This document shows positions 1-12,386 of a stretch of 64,000 nucleotides of DNA, piece by piece. The DNA is taken from the NCBI RefSeq assembly GCF_026210795.1, contig NC_089441.1, forward strand, positions 3,534,001-3,598,000, in the 5' to 3' direction. The notes under the pieces were generated by a model. That model saw only the letters and a list, made by a program, of their open reading frames with translations. It was not told the DNA's origin and searched no databases. How positions within the stretch are numbered: position 1 is the first letter of the stretch; each line of letters begins with the position of its first letter. Made by a program: the position numbers and the translations under genes. The stretch comes from Rhizophagus irregularis. Its lineage: Eukaryota; Glomeromycota; Glomeromycetes; Glomerales; Glomeraceae.

Positions 1-1248
1 AATTAACTGGAAAAGTTTGATTTGCTTTTGTTATTTTTAGAAGGAATTAAAAATAGATTTTATATATAGATTATTGATCTACATAAGAATAATATTTTGA
101 TCCAAAAAAAAAAATTTCATTTTATATTTAGAACAATTTGTTATATTCGAGAATGAAACATTGTTAAAAATTAAAATTATGATTAAAGTATTTATTATCT
201 ATACGAATCTTACATCATTGTATACCTGCTCACTTTATATATTTATTATATCAAATTTTAATATATCTTTTTTGTTCTTTTATATCTTTTGTTACAATGA
301 ATCAACTTCGGTCGACTTCTAATACTATTTTGACAATACGTGTTATATTACGTAAAGTGGGCGAATTTTAGTAAAAAAAATTTTTTTTTACTGCGCAACT
401 GCCAGTCTGCCACAATAAAATAAAAGCAATAATTCAAACATTAATTAAAATCCACGAAAAAAAAAAAAATTTAATGATGTATTATTTACATATGGTCATG
501 CACTCATGTACTCGTGTGTTATCTTATCGAAAATGTGCGTCGTAAAGATCGACATTCATTCAACTTTAAAATAAGATTTTGAATAAATTACCTATAAATG
601 AAACTTAAAAGTGGTTATCGTTCGAGAAGTAAAGATCTCGATTGATCTAAATTTATATATATTTTTTTTTTTAAAAAAAAAACGAGGTTATTTTTTGCTT
701 GAATGAAACCTATTTTTAAAAATTAGCTATTTTTGTTTGTTGATTTTTTAAAAAAGATGACGGTACACAAGCGTACATAAATCGAACACTTTTCTCGAAA
801 AAAAACCTTATATGAGAACCAATCACAGATTTGTTTATTTACGGATATGTATAAAAGAGAAAAAAGTTTTTATATTTCGATTTTGTAAAAAGAATATTTA
901 TTATACCGAGTTTGCTATAATTATAATTAAGCACCCTTTTTTTTCATAATGCCGGCCAAAGTTATACAAAATTTTCGGCCAGAATTTATTAATGCGGGCC
1001 AGCCGGCCAGGTGTCATTTATCATCAAGAATTCTTTTGATACATGTACATATATATACATATATTGCAAAATATTCAAATAGTTTTACCGAAATTTTGAT
1101 CTAATACAATAAAATTATTAGCCGCAACATAAACAAAAAAAAATAAGGAATAACCACCAAAATTTTTTTGAATTTTTCTTCTTTTCTTTTCTTTTTTTTT
1201 TATTTTTAGATTTTAAATAAATTTATTTTTAAACTATTTACTGGTAAA
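1..1248. other. AT-rich intergenic DNA
   Basis: No convincing coding signal on either strand. It holds poly-A/T runs and an AACCAAT (CCAAT-box) motif at 817-823, which lies 519 bp before the TATA box of the first small gene. A comparable CCAAT lies 518 bp before the TATA box of the second small gene. Confidence 0.5.
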
Positions 1249-1264
1249 TATAAACAAAACAAAA
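1249..1264 (+). promoter_or_regulatory. Forkhead-like upstream element of small gene 1
   Basis: The 16-mer TATAAACAAAACAAAA is found here and again, identical, at 3361-3376. In both places it starts exactly 88 bp before the TATAAATA box. It contains ATAAACA, which fits the forkhead-factor core RTAAAYA (established knowledge). That a forkhead protein binds it is inference. Confidence 0.45.
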
Positions 1265-1336
1265 GTTATCAGTCATCATCTTTAGCAGTAAAGTATTCAA
1301 TATGTGAAAATTAATTACATTAACCTTTTTTTTTTA

Positions 1337-1344
1337 TATAAATA
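1337..1344 (+). promoter_or_regulatory. TATA box of small gene 1
   Basis: TATAAATA lies 84 bp upstream of the ATG at 1421. The same octamer lies ahead of the two other family members (3449 and 10975). Confidence 0.6.
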
Positions 1345-1420
1345 CGACAATTTTTTTACCTGTTTCAAAATTCATCAGGAAAATAATAATAATAATAATA
1401 ATAATTAAAAACAAATAAAA

Positions 1421-1687
1421 ATGTCGTTAGCACGAGACTTTCATTCAAATATTCGTTCTTCTATTCGTATTAATGATGTTTTACAACGTCGGCGACGGCA
1501 AAGACAAGCCAGAAATTTAATTTCAAATAATCCAAATAATAATAATCAAAATAATAATCAAAATAATAATCAGAATAATAATCAGAATAACCATCAAAAT
1601 AACCATCAAAACAACAATCAAAATATCCTACTTTTTCAACGCCAACAATATGCACAACAGTTGTTTAATGGCTCTTCTTTTTATTAA
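1421..1687 (+). CDS. Small basic Asn/Gln-rich protein, QLFNGSSF family member 1
   Basis: An 88-residue single-exon protein of unrecognised function. It begins MSLARDF and has an Arg-rich stretch (VLQRRRRQRQAR, about residues 21-32). A long Asn/Gln/His tract made of repeated QNN triplets fills roughly residues 36-68, and it ends QLFNGSSFY. No signal peptide or membrane segment is visible. The C-terminal motif recurs in two other small ORFs in this window, which supports a real gene despite the low-complexity centre. A TATAAATA box lies 84 bp upstream. The Asn codons come from an AAT/AAC triplet expansion, so the tract length probably varies between strains. A nucleic-acid-binding or secreted-effector role can only be guessed at. 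Confidence 0.6.
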   Translation: MSLARDFHSNIRSSIRINDVLQRRRRQRQARNLISNNPNNNNQNNNQNNNQNNNQNNHQNNHQNNNQNILLFQRQQYAQQLFNGSSFY

Positions 1688-3360
1688 AATTACGCAGTTT
1701 AATGTAATATTATATAAACAAATATTTATATATGCATTATATGCATTTTATTACATTTTAATTATATTATACCTAAGATCTTCGTTGTTATGATGATGAT
1801 ATAAAGTTATTAGTTGTCGTACATTATATATTTAGTTAGTAAGGGTAAGATTTATTTTTTAAGCTTAAATTATGAAAGAATTATTTAAATTAGGAAAATT
1901 TTTAAATTAGAAAAATTTTTAAATTAGGAAATTTATAAATTATTAGTTATTATGTATTTTTTTTTATGATAGATTTGTAATATTGATTATATCCCATATT
2001 AGTAATCGGAGTGTTTACAAAATTAGTAAGTTATTTTGTTTTTTCCGGGTTTAAATCACACCGGTACCGATCCCGATCGGCAATTGGATTTTTACGTCAG
2101 TACTCCGTATTACACGTGATTTAACTTGTGCATTGAAATAAAACTCGTGCATTAATTAAAAAGCATTGACTCCTTTAAAAAATTTTTTTTTCTTTTTTTT
2201 TTTAAAAAAGTTTTTTTTTTTGTCTATTTTTGTCAAAGAAAAAATACATTTATGGTATTTAACACCAATAATGATTTTCCGATTCGGTTATCGGAAGATC
2301 CGATTTTAATATTCAGTATATTCGATATATTCGGTAGTAATCTTTACTGCGCCAATCCTAAATTGACATAAATATTTAATTTATTTTTCATTGAAAAAAA
2401 AACAACAATAACAATAACAGCTGAAAATTGAACAAATGAAAAATTTGACTCATACAACATTCTATTTTTGTTCTGTCTCACATAATACGCAAACCAAAGC
2501 GGTAGGAATTTTAAATTTTTTAAAATTTCAGGAATTTTTAGAAAATTTTCATAAAAAAAATACCAATAAATAATAAATAACAATTTTAATATAAATTTAA
2601 ATGCATAATATAATAAATATTTTTTTGGTTAATCAAAATGGGTAAAAGGGGCTAAAAGAGGGGAAAAGACAAATTTATTGGTAATTAATTTTATTTGTTA
2701 TTATTTATTTACTTGTAATACAAAAAAAAGATGATTGGTAAAAAAAATTTAAAAAATTGGTAAACAAATTTATTTTTTGTTCAAATAAAAAAACTCGTAA
2801 ACCAGTATTCATATGAAGATTTGTGCATTCGAAATTGTAAAAAAAAAAATCGTCAAATTCGTCAAATTTCATAATTTTTCGTAAAATCCCAATTTCTTAT
2901 TTTAGTCATTATAGTAAAAATTCAGGTGTTACCAATCACGTTTTTAAAATGATCTAAACCAAATATGTTTTTTTGATTTATTATTCCATTTTTGGGTTTA
3001 TTAATCTAGAATCTAACGTCTTTTCTTTTCCCTTTTTTTTTTTTTTTAGGTCTGAAAGGCAATAATTTGGTGTTTTATTTTGTGTAAGATTGTATTAAAT
3101 TAGTAATTAATTAAATATTCATGCATTCAAATGAGTGAAATGATCAAATATGTGTGAAAAAAAAAAAATTTTTTTTTTCTAACTCACGATCATGTGTTCC
3201 ATATAAAAGATGCCGCTTTTTTTTTTAAAAAAAAAAACCTTATCGATGGATTTTTGTTGGTTCTAGGCCTTGCTTGCAGACCGATATAATGATATATCAG
3301 AAATAAATAAATAAATTTTTTCTATTGGTATAATAATGTAATTCCATTAGGGCTAATCAT
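1688..3360. other. AT-rich intergenic DNA
   Basis: No gene seen. It contains an ACCAATCAC motif at 2931-2939, matching the one at 818-826 ahead of small gene 1, and long A/T homopolymers. Confidence 0.5.
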
Positions 3361-3376
3361 TATAAACAAAACAAAA
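3361..3376 (+). promoter_or_regulatory. Forkhead-like upstream element of small gene 2
   Basis: Identical 16-mer (TATAAACAAAACAAAA) to 1249-1264, again beginning exactly 88 bp before TATAAATA. Confidence 0.45.
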
Positions 3377-3448
3377 ATATAATATTTCGGGGCTTGAATT
3401 AAAACAAATAATTACAAATTAAATGAGATAGTTTCTACTTTCTAAAGG

Positions 3449-3456
3449 TATAAATA
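3449..3456 (+). promoter_or_regulatory. TATA box of small gene 2
   Basis: TATAAATA, 101 bp upstream of the ATG at 3550. A pyrimidine-rich leader follows. Confidence 0.6.
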
Positions 3457-3549
3457 TGGCTTATTTTTTTTTTTACTTGCTTTTTTTTACTCTCTTTTTT
3501 TTGCTCTCTTTTTTTACTCACCTTTTTTTTATCTAACGAAAAATTAAAT

Positions 3550-3759
3550 ATGTCATTAGATAATTTTAGACGCTCAAACGCCCCTGTTAATAGAGTTAAT
3601 ATAAATGGCGTCTCAAATCGGAGACAAAACCAAAATAACCAAAATAATAGAAGAGTTAGAATTAGAAGGGTCTATCACCAAAATGTTTCTCCAGTTAGCG
3701 ATGAAATCACCTTAAACATCTTTATTTCACAGTTGTTTAATGGTTCTTCTTTTCGCTGA
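3550..3759 (+). CDS. Small basic protein, QLFNGSSF family member 2
   Basis: A 69-residue single-exon protein. It starts MSLDNFRRSN, has an Asn/Gln/Arg-rich middle (about residues 22-43, with RRVRIRRV) and ends ISQLFNGSSFR. It shares the MSL start, the basic Asn-rich body and the C-terminal QLFNGSSF with the gene at 1421. The last codons are also alike at DNA level (cagttgtttaatgg). It lacks the QNN expansion. Its promoter has the same TATA box and the same 16-mer at -88. Function unknown. Confidence 0.6.
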   Translation: MSLDNFRRSNAPVNRVNINGVSNRRQNQNNQNNRRVRIRRVYHQNVSPVSDEITLNIFISQLFNGSSFR

Positions 3760-4865
3760 TTTATACTATTTTTTTTTTTTTTTCGCTGATTACTTATGGA
3801 GTAAAAATATATTCCATAATGTAATTAAGCTAATTAACAATAAGCCAAATTAAGATTTCTATGCATTTACTAAGCAAATAAGAAAAAATTTTATTAAATT
3901 TTTGTTATTTTAATTTTACGAAAAAAATTTAGGGGTAATTTTATAAATAATGTATACACAAAAGCACGCAAAATTCACTTATAAATGTTCCGATATTTAT
4001 TGGTACAATATAGTACAATATACAATTTCTATTATACATTATTCACATGGGTAAACAAACAGTGCCCCAAAATTTTTTTTGTGAGACCCCCACTTATTTC
4101 GCTTTCTTTTTTATTCTATATTAAGTCAATTTTTTTTTTCGATTTTATATTGACTTAAAAAGTAATAATATTTCATTTTAAAAATTACTTGTTTCCTCAA
4201 ATTTCCTCAAATAACTTTTTTTTAGGGGAGGTTTTGACATAAATATAATAAAATTAAATTAAATGTTTAAAAATATCGTTTATGAATATAAATAAATTTC
4301 AGCCTTTTACGAAATATTTTGTAAATAATTAAAGAATTTCCCTTAAAAAGTCGATAATAAAGAACCAATAAAATAAGAAATAGTAGGTGAGACGGATAAA
4401 ATAGAAATTTAAACTTTTTTTTAAAAAAAAATTAAATTTTTTATATTTTTTATAATGTGTAATTTAGTTATTTTTGATATTTGGTGTAGTTATATTTTTT
4501 TTTTGTGTTTTACCTGATAGATAAATATTTTACCAATCAAAAATAAAGGGGTTAAATATTAAATATTGATAAATAAAAAATCGAGTAATTCAAATAATTC
4601 ATCAAAAATTTTTAAACGAGTATTCAAAAAACTTTTAGAACCAATTAGATATTAAACAAAGGTTTCCATATATATATATATTAAATTTCAATCATTTCAT
4701 CTATTGTATATAATTAATTATAATTAGCGTCGGAACTAGGGGTGCAGGCTTTTTCTTTCTTTTTTTTTTTAGCTACATCACTCATTAAGTCAAAGGTTGT
4801 AACTCGTGGCGTAGCTCGATATTATATAAATTATTATTTCATCATCATCAACAGCTTCCTACTTC
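3760..4865. other. AT-rich intergenic DNA
   Basis: No coding signal. It contains CCAAT motifs (for example gaaccaat near 4362 and 4641) and poly-T tracts. Confidence 0.5.
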
Positions 4866-7696
4866 CATGAAACTTTGTATTCGTGTAACACTGTGACATT
4901 ATACTTTATTATTCGGAAATGATCGGCCAATGATTTAATACTCAATAAAGAAAATCATTTACACGTGCGTATAATTATGTACAAAATTTTTTCCTTGTTT
5001 TTTTTCAAGCTTTGTTTTGTTATAAATAAACGAATTAACGAAGCCCTGAATTGCTAATTAAAATATACGTCTTTATACATACATGCTATACATAAGTGCA
5101 TAAATTAATTAAACTTTAACAATGAAACTTCAACGTATTACAGTGGTATACGAGGGTTTATCATTTTGAAATCAGCCCACGTGGTACGAAATTTTTTTTC
5201 TTTGTTTCCTTGAAGAATGCTTTGTTTTATTATAAACGAATTAATGAATCCCTGAACTTCTAATTAAAATATACGTTTTTATACATACATGTTATACATA
5301 TGTGCATAAATTCAACGTATTATAATGAGTTCTAGCATAATCGTGAACCCTGTATACTTTTAACACATAGTGAAATATATATAATATAGCATTATTATTT
5401 TTAGATTTAAAACCTCTTTATCCCCTTAAAAAATAAAAAGATGAGAACAAATTAAATTATTACTTCTCAAATTCAACTTTGGTACTACCAATTAAAATTT
5501 TACGAGTTTAAAGGAGTTAAATTTCGGATATTTTAAAGATGACATGATTTTTTTTTTTTTGCCATCGAGACTTGTTTTATTTGGAACAAATCATATATAG
5601 TATTAAGGGAGCGAAAAGAAATTTCTTGTAATTATAATACCTATTATAAATCTAATGCACGAATAAATAAAATCATTATTTTTTTTTCACCACTTAAGTC
5701 CACTTTTTTTTAGTATATAAAAAGCATTGTATATAAAATATCCCTTGTTAAAAGTTCAAAACGTTTTGTAAATTTGATTTGCATAAAATAAATTATCATA
5801 AGTAGTACGATTTGCTTTAAAGTTTGAATCTGCATAAATTTCAAGGGAAATTCGTATTTTGTACACGTGTACAGATAATGCAAAAAGATTTTTATTGTAC
5901 AAAGTTTCGGGATACTCAAATTTATTTATTATTTATTTTTTTTTTTCATATTTAATATAACCCGAAACTTATTCTTTTTTTGTATTTGATATAAGTTAAA
6001 TGAATTTTTAATTCATTTGTATCTATATTATAATACATATGTTTATATTTATTGCATGAATTTTTGGTACCCTTGTAGATCTCGATTAGAGAAAACAAAA
6101 ATCTTATTTAGAATTTTAAAAATAAATATTTGTTGAGTAATTCGAAAAAATTTCTTAAAATAACTCAAACTGTTATTATTTAAAACCAATTATATGAAAA
6201 ATGTTTGGTCAAATATAATTAAAATAAATGATTTGGTACTACAAATTAATAAAATTTAATTTAATTAACTATGGGTTAAAAGAAATTAAAATATTTTATG
6301 GATAAATTTAACCAATTAGTCAATATACATACATGTATGTATGTAAAATTATGTAAATTCAAAAGAATATAATAAACTAAGGGGTAAAATTCAAAAAAAT
6401 TTTGGCGCTAAACTTTAAAAATTTCGGATTCGGGATTTCTGGTATACTTGTATGACCTTCAAGTGTGAGATGAAGTCTCTCTTAAAATATACCATTACCA
6501 TGTTTGCATTCATCTAATAATATAATATTATTAAAAGGGGAAACATGAAACAAAAACAATAATCATTACTTATCATGATATTTCATATTATAAATCTTAT
6601 ACACGAATAAATAAAAATCATTTTTTAAATCCCTCGTTTTTGTTAATATATGGTATTAAAGAACCAAAAATTTCAAATGACAGGGATCTTTTTTTCGTTT
6701 CAAAATTTGATTGTACAATAAAAAAGAATAAGTACAAATATGTTATATAAAAATATGTTGCGTAACCAACTTGTATCGTGATTGTGTATCATGAGTCAAT
6801 TGACGTTCTGTGCATGAATAAAAGAAGTAAAACTTTAATGAATGCAATCTTAATAAATTTCAATGCCAAGATTTCCTTTGGCTGATTTAAATCTCTTTTC
6901 TTTTTCATATTTGACATATCCGAAACTTTACCTTTTTTGGTTGATTTGATTTGATTTTTTTTTTGTTAAAATTAATTTATAAAATGAGATTAGTTGTACG
7001 ATGTGTTCATATACTACATATACCATATGTAAAATATTATAATAACCGTATAATTGTAAATCCCTGTAAACTAAATAGTGAATATATTATAGAATTATAA
7101 ATATTTGCGAAAACCCCTTACATATAGTAGAACCAATTATTTATTTTTTTAAAGAAAAAAAAAACAAGTTATCGTCGTAGTACCAAATTACTTTAAAATG
7201 ATGATAAATTAAGAAAACAATTCATTTTTTTAAAAAAACAACATTTAGATTTTTTAATTATTTTTGAACGATTAAAACCAATAATACCTTTTAATTAATT
7301 AAAATAGGGGGAGGGCAAAAAACGCCTTATAAAAAAAAAAAAAAGAAAAGAAAAAATATATTGGAAGATTTCATGCATAGATATAAATAGTATTACGCAA
7401 GCCTTTTAACTTGTAAATCTTAAACAAAAATGTTTAATTTTTTTAATTGATTTTAGTTAATTTTAGTAAGGTTCTATTTTAGGAACTTTTTTGCCTTTCA
7501 TTGTATATTATATTCCCATCCGTCCATTGCATTGTTGTAAAATCGTATTGTATCATATTATCAACATTATATACGTTTAATTAAATATACAAATAAAATT
7601 AGACAATAATAATTAATATATTAAATAAGAGACTTCAAAAAAAGCTAGTTTTAATTGATATATAAAAAAAAAAAATCTTTTTTTGGACTTTACAGT
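4866..7696. repeat. 2.8 kb tandem duplication, copy A
   Basis: This stretch is repeated head-to-tail at about 7697-10540. Anchors include tacatgctatacataagtg (5081 and 7917), the block around gcattgtatataaa (5724 and 8601) and gagacttcaaaaaaagctag (7628 and 10474). The copies differ by many small indels, so the duplication is not recent. Each copy also contains an internal repeat of about 200 bp (here 4979-5170 and 5186-5350). No conserved ORF is present: short minus ORFs shared by the copies follow from the duplication itself. Confidence 0.75.
5860..5873. promoter_or_regulatory. Palindromic E-box, copy A
   Basis: The perfect 14 bp palindrome TGTACACGTGTACA, with a CACGTG core, is preserved at 8748-8761 in the other duplicate although the sequence around it has drifted. 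Confidence 0.35.
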
Positions 7697-10540
7697 ATGA
7701 AACATTTTGTACCATATTACCCAATACTTTGTTTATGCTTTATTATTTTGGAAATGACTAGCCAATGATTTCTAATGATTAACTGTTAATATGATTAATA
7801 ACACGTGTGTGTACAATTTATGTACGAAATTTTTTCTTTGTTTTTTCAAGATTTGCTTTGTTATAAACGAATTAACGAAGTCTCGAATTGCCAATTAAAT
7901 ATACGTTTTTTTACATACATGCTATACATAAGTGCATAAATTAATTAAACTTTAACAATAAATTTCAACGTATTATAATTAGCTCTAGTATACGAGGGTT
8001 TGTTGAAATGATCAACCCACGATGTATGTGTGTGGTACGAAAATTTTTTTCTTGTTTCCTTCAAGAATGCTTTGTTTTATTATAAACATTATAAACGAAT
8101 TAATGAATCCCTGCTAATTAAATATACGTTTTTATACATACATGTTATACATACATGCATAAATTCAACGTATTATAACGAGCTCTAGTATAATCGTGAA
8201 CCCTGTAAACTTTTAATATAAAGTGAAAATATATAATATAGCATTATTATTTTTAGAGGGTATTTAAAACTTTTATCCACTTAAAATAAAAAGAATGAGA
8301 ACCAATTAAATTATTACTTCTCAAATTCAACTTTGAGCTATTATAATTTTGGTACTACCAATTAAATAATTTACGAGTTTAAAGGGTTAAGTATTTAAAT
8401 TAATCATTTAAATTTCGGATATTTTAAAGATGACATGATTTGCCATCGAGATTTGTTTTATTTGGAACAAATCATATATAGTATTAAGGGAGTGAAACGA
8501 AATTTCTTGTAATTATAATACCTATTATAAATCTAATGCACGAATAAATAAAATCATTATTTTTTTTTAACCACTTAAATCCATTTTTTAGTATATAAAA
8601 AGCATTGTATATAAAAATATCCCTTGTTAAAAGTTCAAAACGTTTTGTAAATTTGATTTGCATAAAATAAATTATCATAAGTAGTACGATTTGCTTTAAA
8701 GTTTAAATCTGCATAAATTTCAAGGGAAATTCTTTCATTTGCTATTTTGTACACGTGTACACATAAGATTTTTCATTATTACAAATCTTTATTGTACAAA
8801 GTTTCAGGAATTTACTCAAAATTATTTATTTATTTTTGTATTTAATATAACCGAAACTTATTCTTTTTTGGATTTGATATAAAGAATTGATTTACCTTTT
8901 TTTTTTTTTCGTTAAATGAATTTTTTTAATTCATTTGTATCTATATTATAATACATATGTTTATATTTATTGCATGAATTTTTTGGTATCCTTGTAGATC
9001 ATGATTAAACTTATAGAGAAAACAAAATCATTATTATTATTAGCATTTAAAAATAAATATTTGTTAAATAATCGAAAAAAAATTTCTTAAAATAACTTAA
9101 ACTGTTATTATTATTTAAACCAATTATGTTAAAAACTGTTTTAAAAAGATAAAGATATATTTTTCTGGTATTACAAGTTAATTAACTATGGAAATTGGAA
9201 ATAAAATATTTTGGGGATAAATCTAACCAATTAGAGAATATATACATGTGTATGTATGTAAATTCAGAAGAATTTAATTAACTAAGGGGTAAAATTCAAA
9301 AAATTTTTGGAGCTAAACTTATTGAAATCTTAAAGAACTAGATAAATAGGGTATCAATATATATTTCGGGATTTCGGGTATAATTAAAGATGACCTTCAA
9401 AGTGTGAGATGAGCCTCTCTTAAATATACCATGTCCATTCATCTAATAGTATAATATTATTAAAGGGGAAATAAACATGAAACAAAATAAAATAATCATG
9501 GTATTTTATGATATTATAAATCTTATACACGGACAAATAAAAATCATTTTTTAAATCCCTTGTTTTTGTTAATATATGGATTTAAAGAACCAAAAATTTC
9601 AAATGACAGGGATCTTTTTTCGTTTCAAAAATTTATTGTACAATAAAAAAGAATAGTACAAATATGTTATACAAAAATATGTTGCGTAACAAATAATAAG
9701 TCTTGCCTGTCTTGCCTCGTGATTATGTATCATCAGTGTCTGTGCATGAAAACGTAAAATTTAGTGAATGCAATCTTTATAAATTTTAAATTGTATCAAG
9801 ATTTCCTTTGGCTGATTTAAATCTCTTTTCTTTTTCATATTTGACGTATCCGAAACTTACCTTTTTTGGTTGATTTTAAATATTTTGATTTTTTTTTAAT
9901 GAGATTGTACGATGTGTTGTATATACTATGTAAAATATTATAGTGAATATATTATAGAATTAGCTAAATATTTGCGGAGTTTACATATAGTTTATATAGA
10001 TGAGAACCAATGAACCAATTATTTTTTGAAGAAAAAAAAAAAAAAAAAGTAATCGTTGGATATCGTACTACCAAATTACTTTAAAATGATGATAAATTAA
10101 TAAAACAATTCATTTTAAAAAAAAAAAATTTAGATTTTTTAATTTAATTTTTAAACGATTAAAACCAATAATAATTAAATAAAGGGGGGCAAAAAACGCC
10201 TTATAAAAAAAAAAGAAAGAAAGAATATTTCATGCATAGATATAGGTATTACCTTTAACTTGTAAATCTTTAACAAAAATGTTTTTAATTTTTAATTAAT
10301 TTTAGTTAATTTTAGTAAGATTCTATTTTAGGAACTTTTTACATTATAATTCCGTCCGTCCGTTGCATTGTTGTGAAATCGTATTGTAAATATGTTGGAC
10401 GTGTTTTTTATGATATCATATAATCATATTATCAACATTATATACGTTTAATTAAATGATACAAATAAATGAGAGACTTCAAAAAAAGCTAGTTTTAATT
10501 GATATAAAAAAAAAAAATTTCTTTTTTTGAATTTTACAAT
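7697..10540. repeat. 2.8 kb tandem duplication, copy B
   Basis: Second copy of the unit at 4866-7696, about 2,840 bp, ending with the same agtttta-attgatat and atgaaacatttt anchors. The internal 200 bp repeat is at about 7815-7990 and 8035-8215. No gene seen. Confidence 0.75.
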
Positions 10541-10974
10541 ATGAAACATTTTTTATTTTTATTACTTGATATAAATCCCCCCTTTAAAAAAAACGAAGTA
10601 TTATTTATTTTCGCAAAGGAAAGTCAAATGTAGAACCAATCAAATTTTAATTTGCAAATTTGGCAAATTTATCAATGTTATCAATGAATATATATATGTA
10701 TATATTCTCGAAGAATTTTAGATAGTATTTAATAGTCATTTGATTTCATAACGCCGCATGTTAATTGGTTTGACATACTGCATATAGAAAACAAATTAAT
10801 TCTTACATCATAAAATTAAACGAAGAGATAGTCAAGAAACATTCAAGTTAAAAAAAGATGAAACCAATTAAATTAGATACTAATAAGATTAATAAGGGGG
10901 CAAATTTATTTTAATAATTTTAGTAATTCAACATTTTATTACTCACAAGTATTACCCGCCGTATTGTGTTCAAG

Positions 10975-10982
10975 TATAAATA
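10975..10982 (+). promoter_or_regulatory. TATA box of small gene 3
   Basis: TATAAATA, 167 bp upstream of the ATG at 11142. The longer leader is partly explained by a tandem repeat at about 11026-11090. Confidence 0.5.
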
Positions 10983-11025
10983 TCATGAATTCATTCCTCT
11001 TTGGATTTTTCAGGGAAAAAAAAAA

Positions 11026-11090
11026 TTAAGTATTTCCCTAATTTCATAAAAGAAAAAAAAAATAAGTATTTCCCTAATTTCATAAAAAAA
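11026..11090. repeat. Two-copy leader repeat
   Basis: The segment taagtatttccctaatttca occurs twice in tandem, each time followed by a run of A. It lies in the predicted 5' leader of small gene 3 and lengthens it by about 38 bp. Confidence 0.6.
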
Positions 11091-11141
11091 ATAATAATAA
11101 TAATTTCAATAAAATAATAAAAAAATTCCCCAAAAAAAATA

Positions 11142-11339
11142 ATGTCATCAATAAACCCAAGACCTTATTCCACACGTGCTAATAATAACATATATGTCTT
11201 AATCCGTCGACATCAAAGAAACATTAACCGTCAAAGAAGGATTCGCCTTCAAATTCAAATGATGCAATCACTTCAAGACATTGAAACGAATCGTTATATC
11301 GACCAATTATTTGGTGGGGGTTCGTTTAATCCCTTTTAA
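11142..11339 (+). CDS. Small basic protein, QLF-GGSF family member 3
   Basis: A 65-residue single-exon protein starting MSSINPRPYS. The centre is Arg/Gln/Asn-rich (RRHQRNINRQRRIRLQ, about residues 23-38) and the end is IDQLFGGGSFNPF. It is the most diverged of the three paralogues: it keeps QLF and the G-x-SF end, adds NPF after it and has no Asn expansion. It has the same TATAAATA box but no copy of the -88 element. Function unknown. Conservation of the two ends with a variable basic middle argues that it is translated. Confidence 0.55.
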   Translation: MSSINPRPYSTRANNNIYVLIRRHQRNINRQRRIRLQIQMMQSLQDIETNRYIDQLFGGGSFNPF

Positions 11340-12386
11340 AATTTATATTTCCCGATTAAGAAAGATGATTAACGTTAAAAATTTCTGCAATCCATTCAAA
11401 TCATGGTATATCATTTCCCCCTTTCTTTATATTAAAAAAACCTAAATTTATTTGAATGGTTGTTTATTTTATAGTTTTTACGTAAAAATATTTTATGAAA
11501 TTTTTTTTTTTAATTTCCGTTTTTCCTGTAAACAATTAGTCATACTGTATATGTTATATAAATTAAGTTGACAATGATTGTTATCGTATTTTATCGTAAA
11601 TATTACTTCTTTTTTTTTCTTGTTTATATTTTCGTTTATATATTCGTTTATATTATTAGCGGTACTAGTTTCGTACATTCTTCATTTATTCGTAAATATT
11701 TTTTTTTAAAAAAATTACCTTTTTTTTTTTATAATCAATTCATCTCATTCAGTTTTTGTTTATACGCACAATATTAATAAATATTAATAAATATTCATTT
11801 TTCTATCGACAATTTTTTACTATATCTGGAGATTTGATATTATTATATTATTATGATTATTATGCGCAAAACGATTGTTAGGTAAGGTACCACATAAATC
11901 ACATAAATCACAAAATCACATACTGTAGATTGTAGATGTCACATGATCAATCATTGTTTTAAATTCTGCAAATTTGATTTGTTTATGCACAATGTTCATA
12001 TTTGATATTATTATATATTATTCATTATTAATTTCTTTTTTTTTTTGTAAAAAAAAAAAACCTTCCTTTAATTTTTTTTAAAAAAAGTTAGATCTCGGTT
12101 TAGAAAAGTTTTTCTTTTCTTTTTTTTTATGAAACAATTATATTATATATTAATATATATTTATTTATTTATTGATAAAAAATAAATATATTTATTTTTT
12201 TTAAAAAAAAGTTCTATTTAATTCAAAAAAAAAAAGAAATTGGTTTATTATTATTACTATTACTATTATTACTATTACTATTATTATTATTATTATTATT
12301 TTTTAAAAAAACAAGACACGAAAAAAAAAAGCTTTTTGAATAATTAAAATTTAAAAAAAAAACCCCCAAAAAAAACTTATAATTAA
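11340..12386. other. Intergenic DNA with microsatellites
   Basis: No gene recognised. Contains poly-T tracts and a TTA/CTA triplet microsatellite at about 12246-12302, just upstream of the ZIP gene. Confidence 0.5.

Noticed and set aside
1470-1655. 61-codon minus ORF opposite small gene 1
   Set aside because: It is the antisense shadow of the AAT/CAA triplet expansion (Tyr/Asp runs) and has no independent support.
5710-8678. Two similar minus ORFs (5710-5919 and 8484-8678)
   Set aside because: They are alike only because the DNA is tandemly duplicated; frames diverge outside a short shared stretch.
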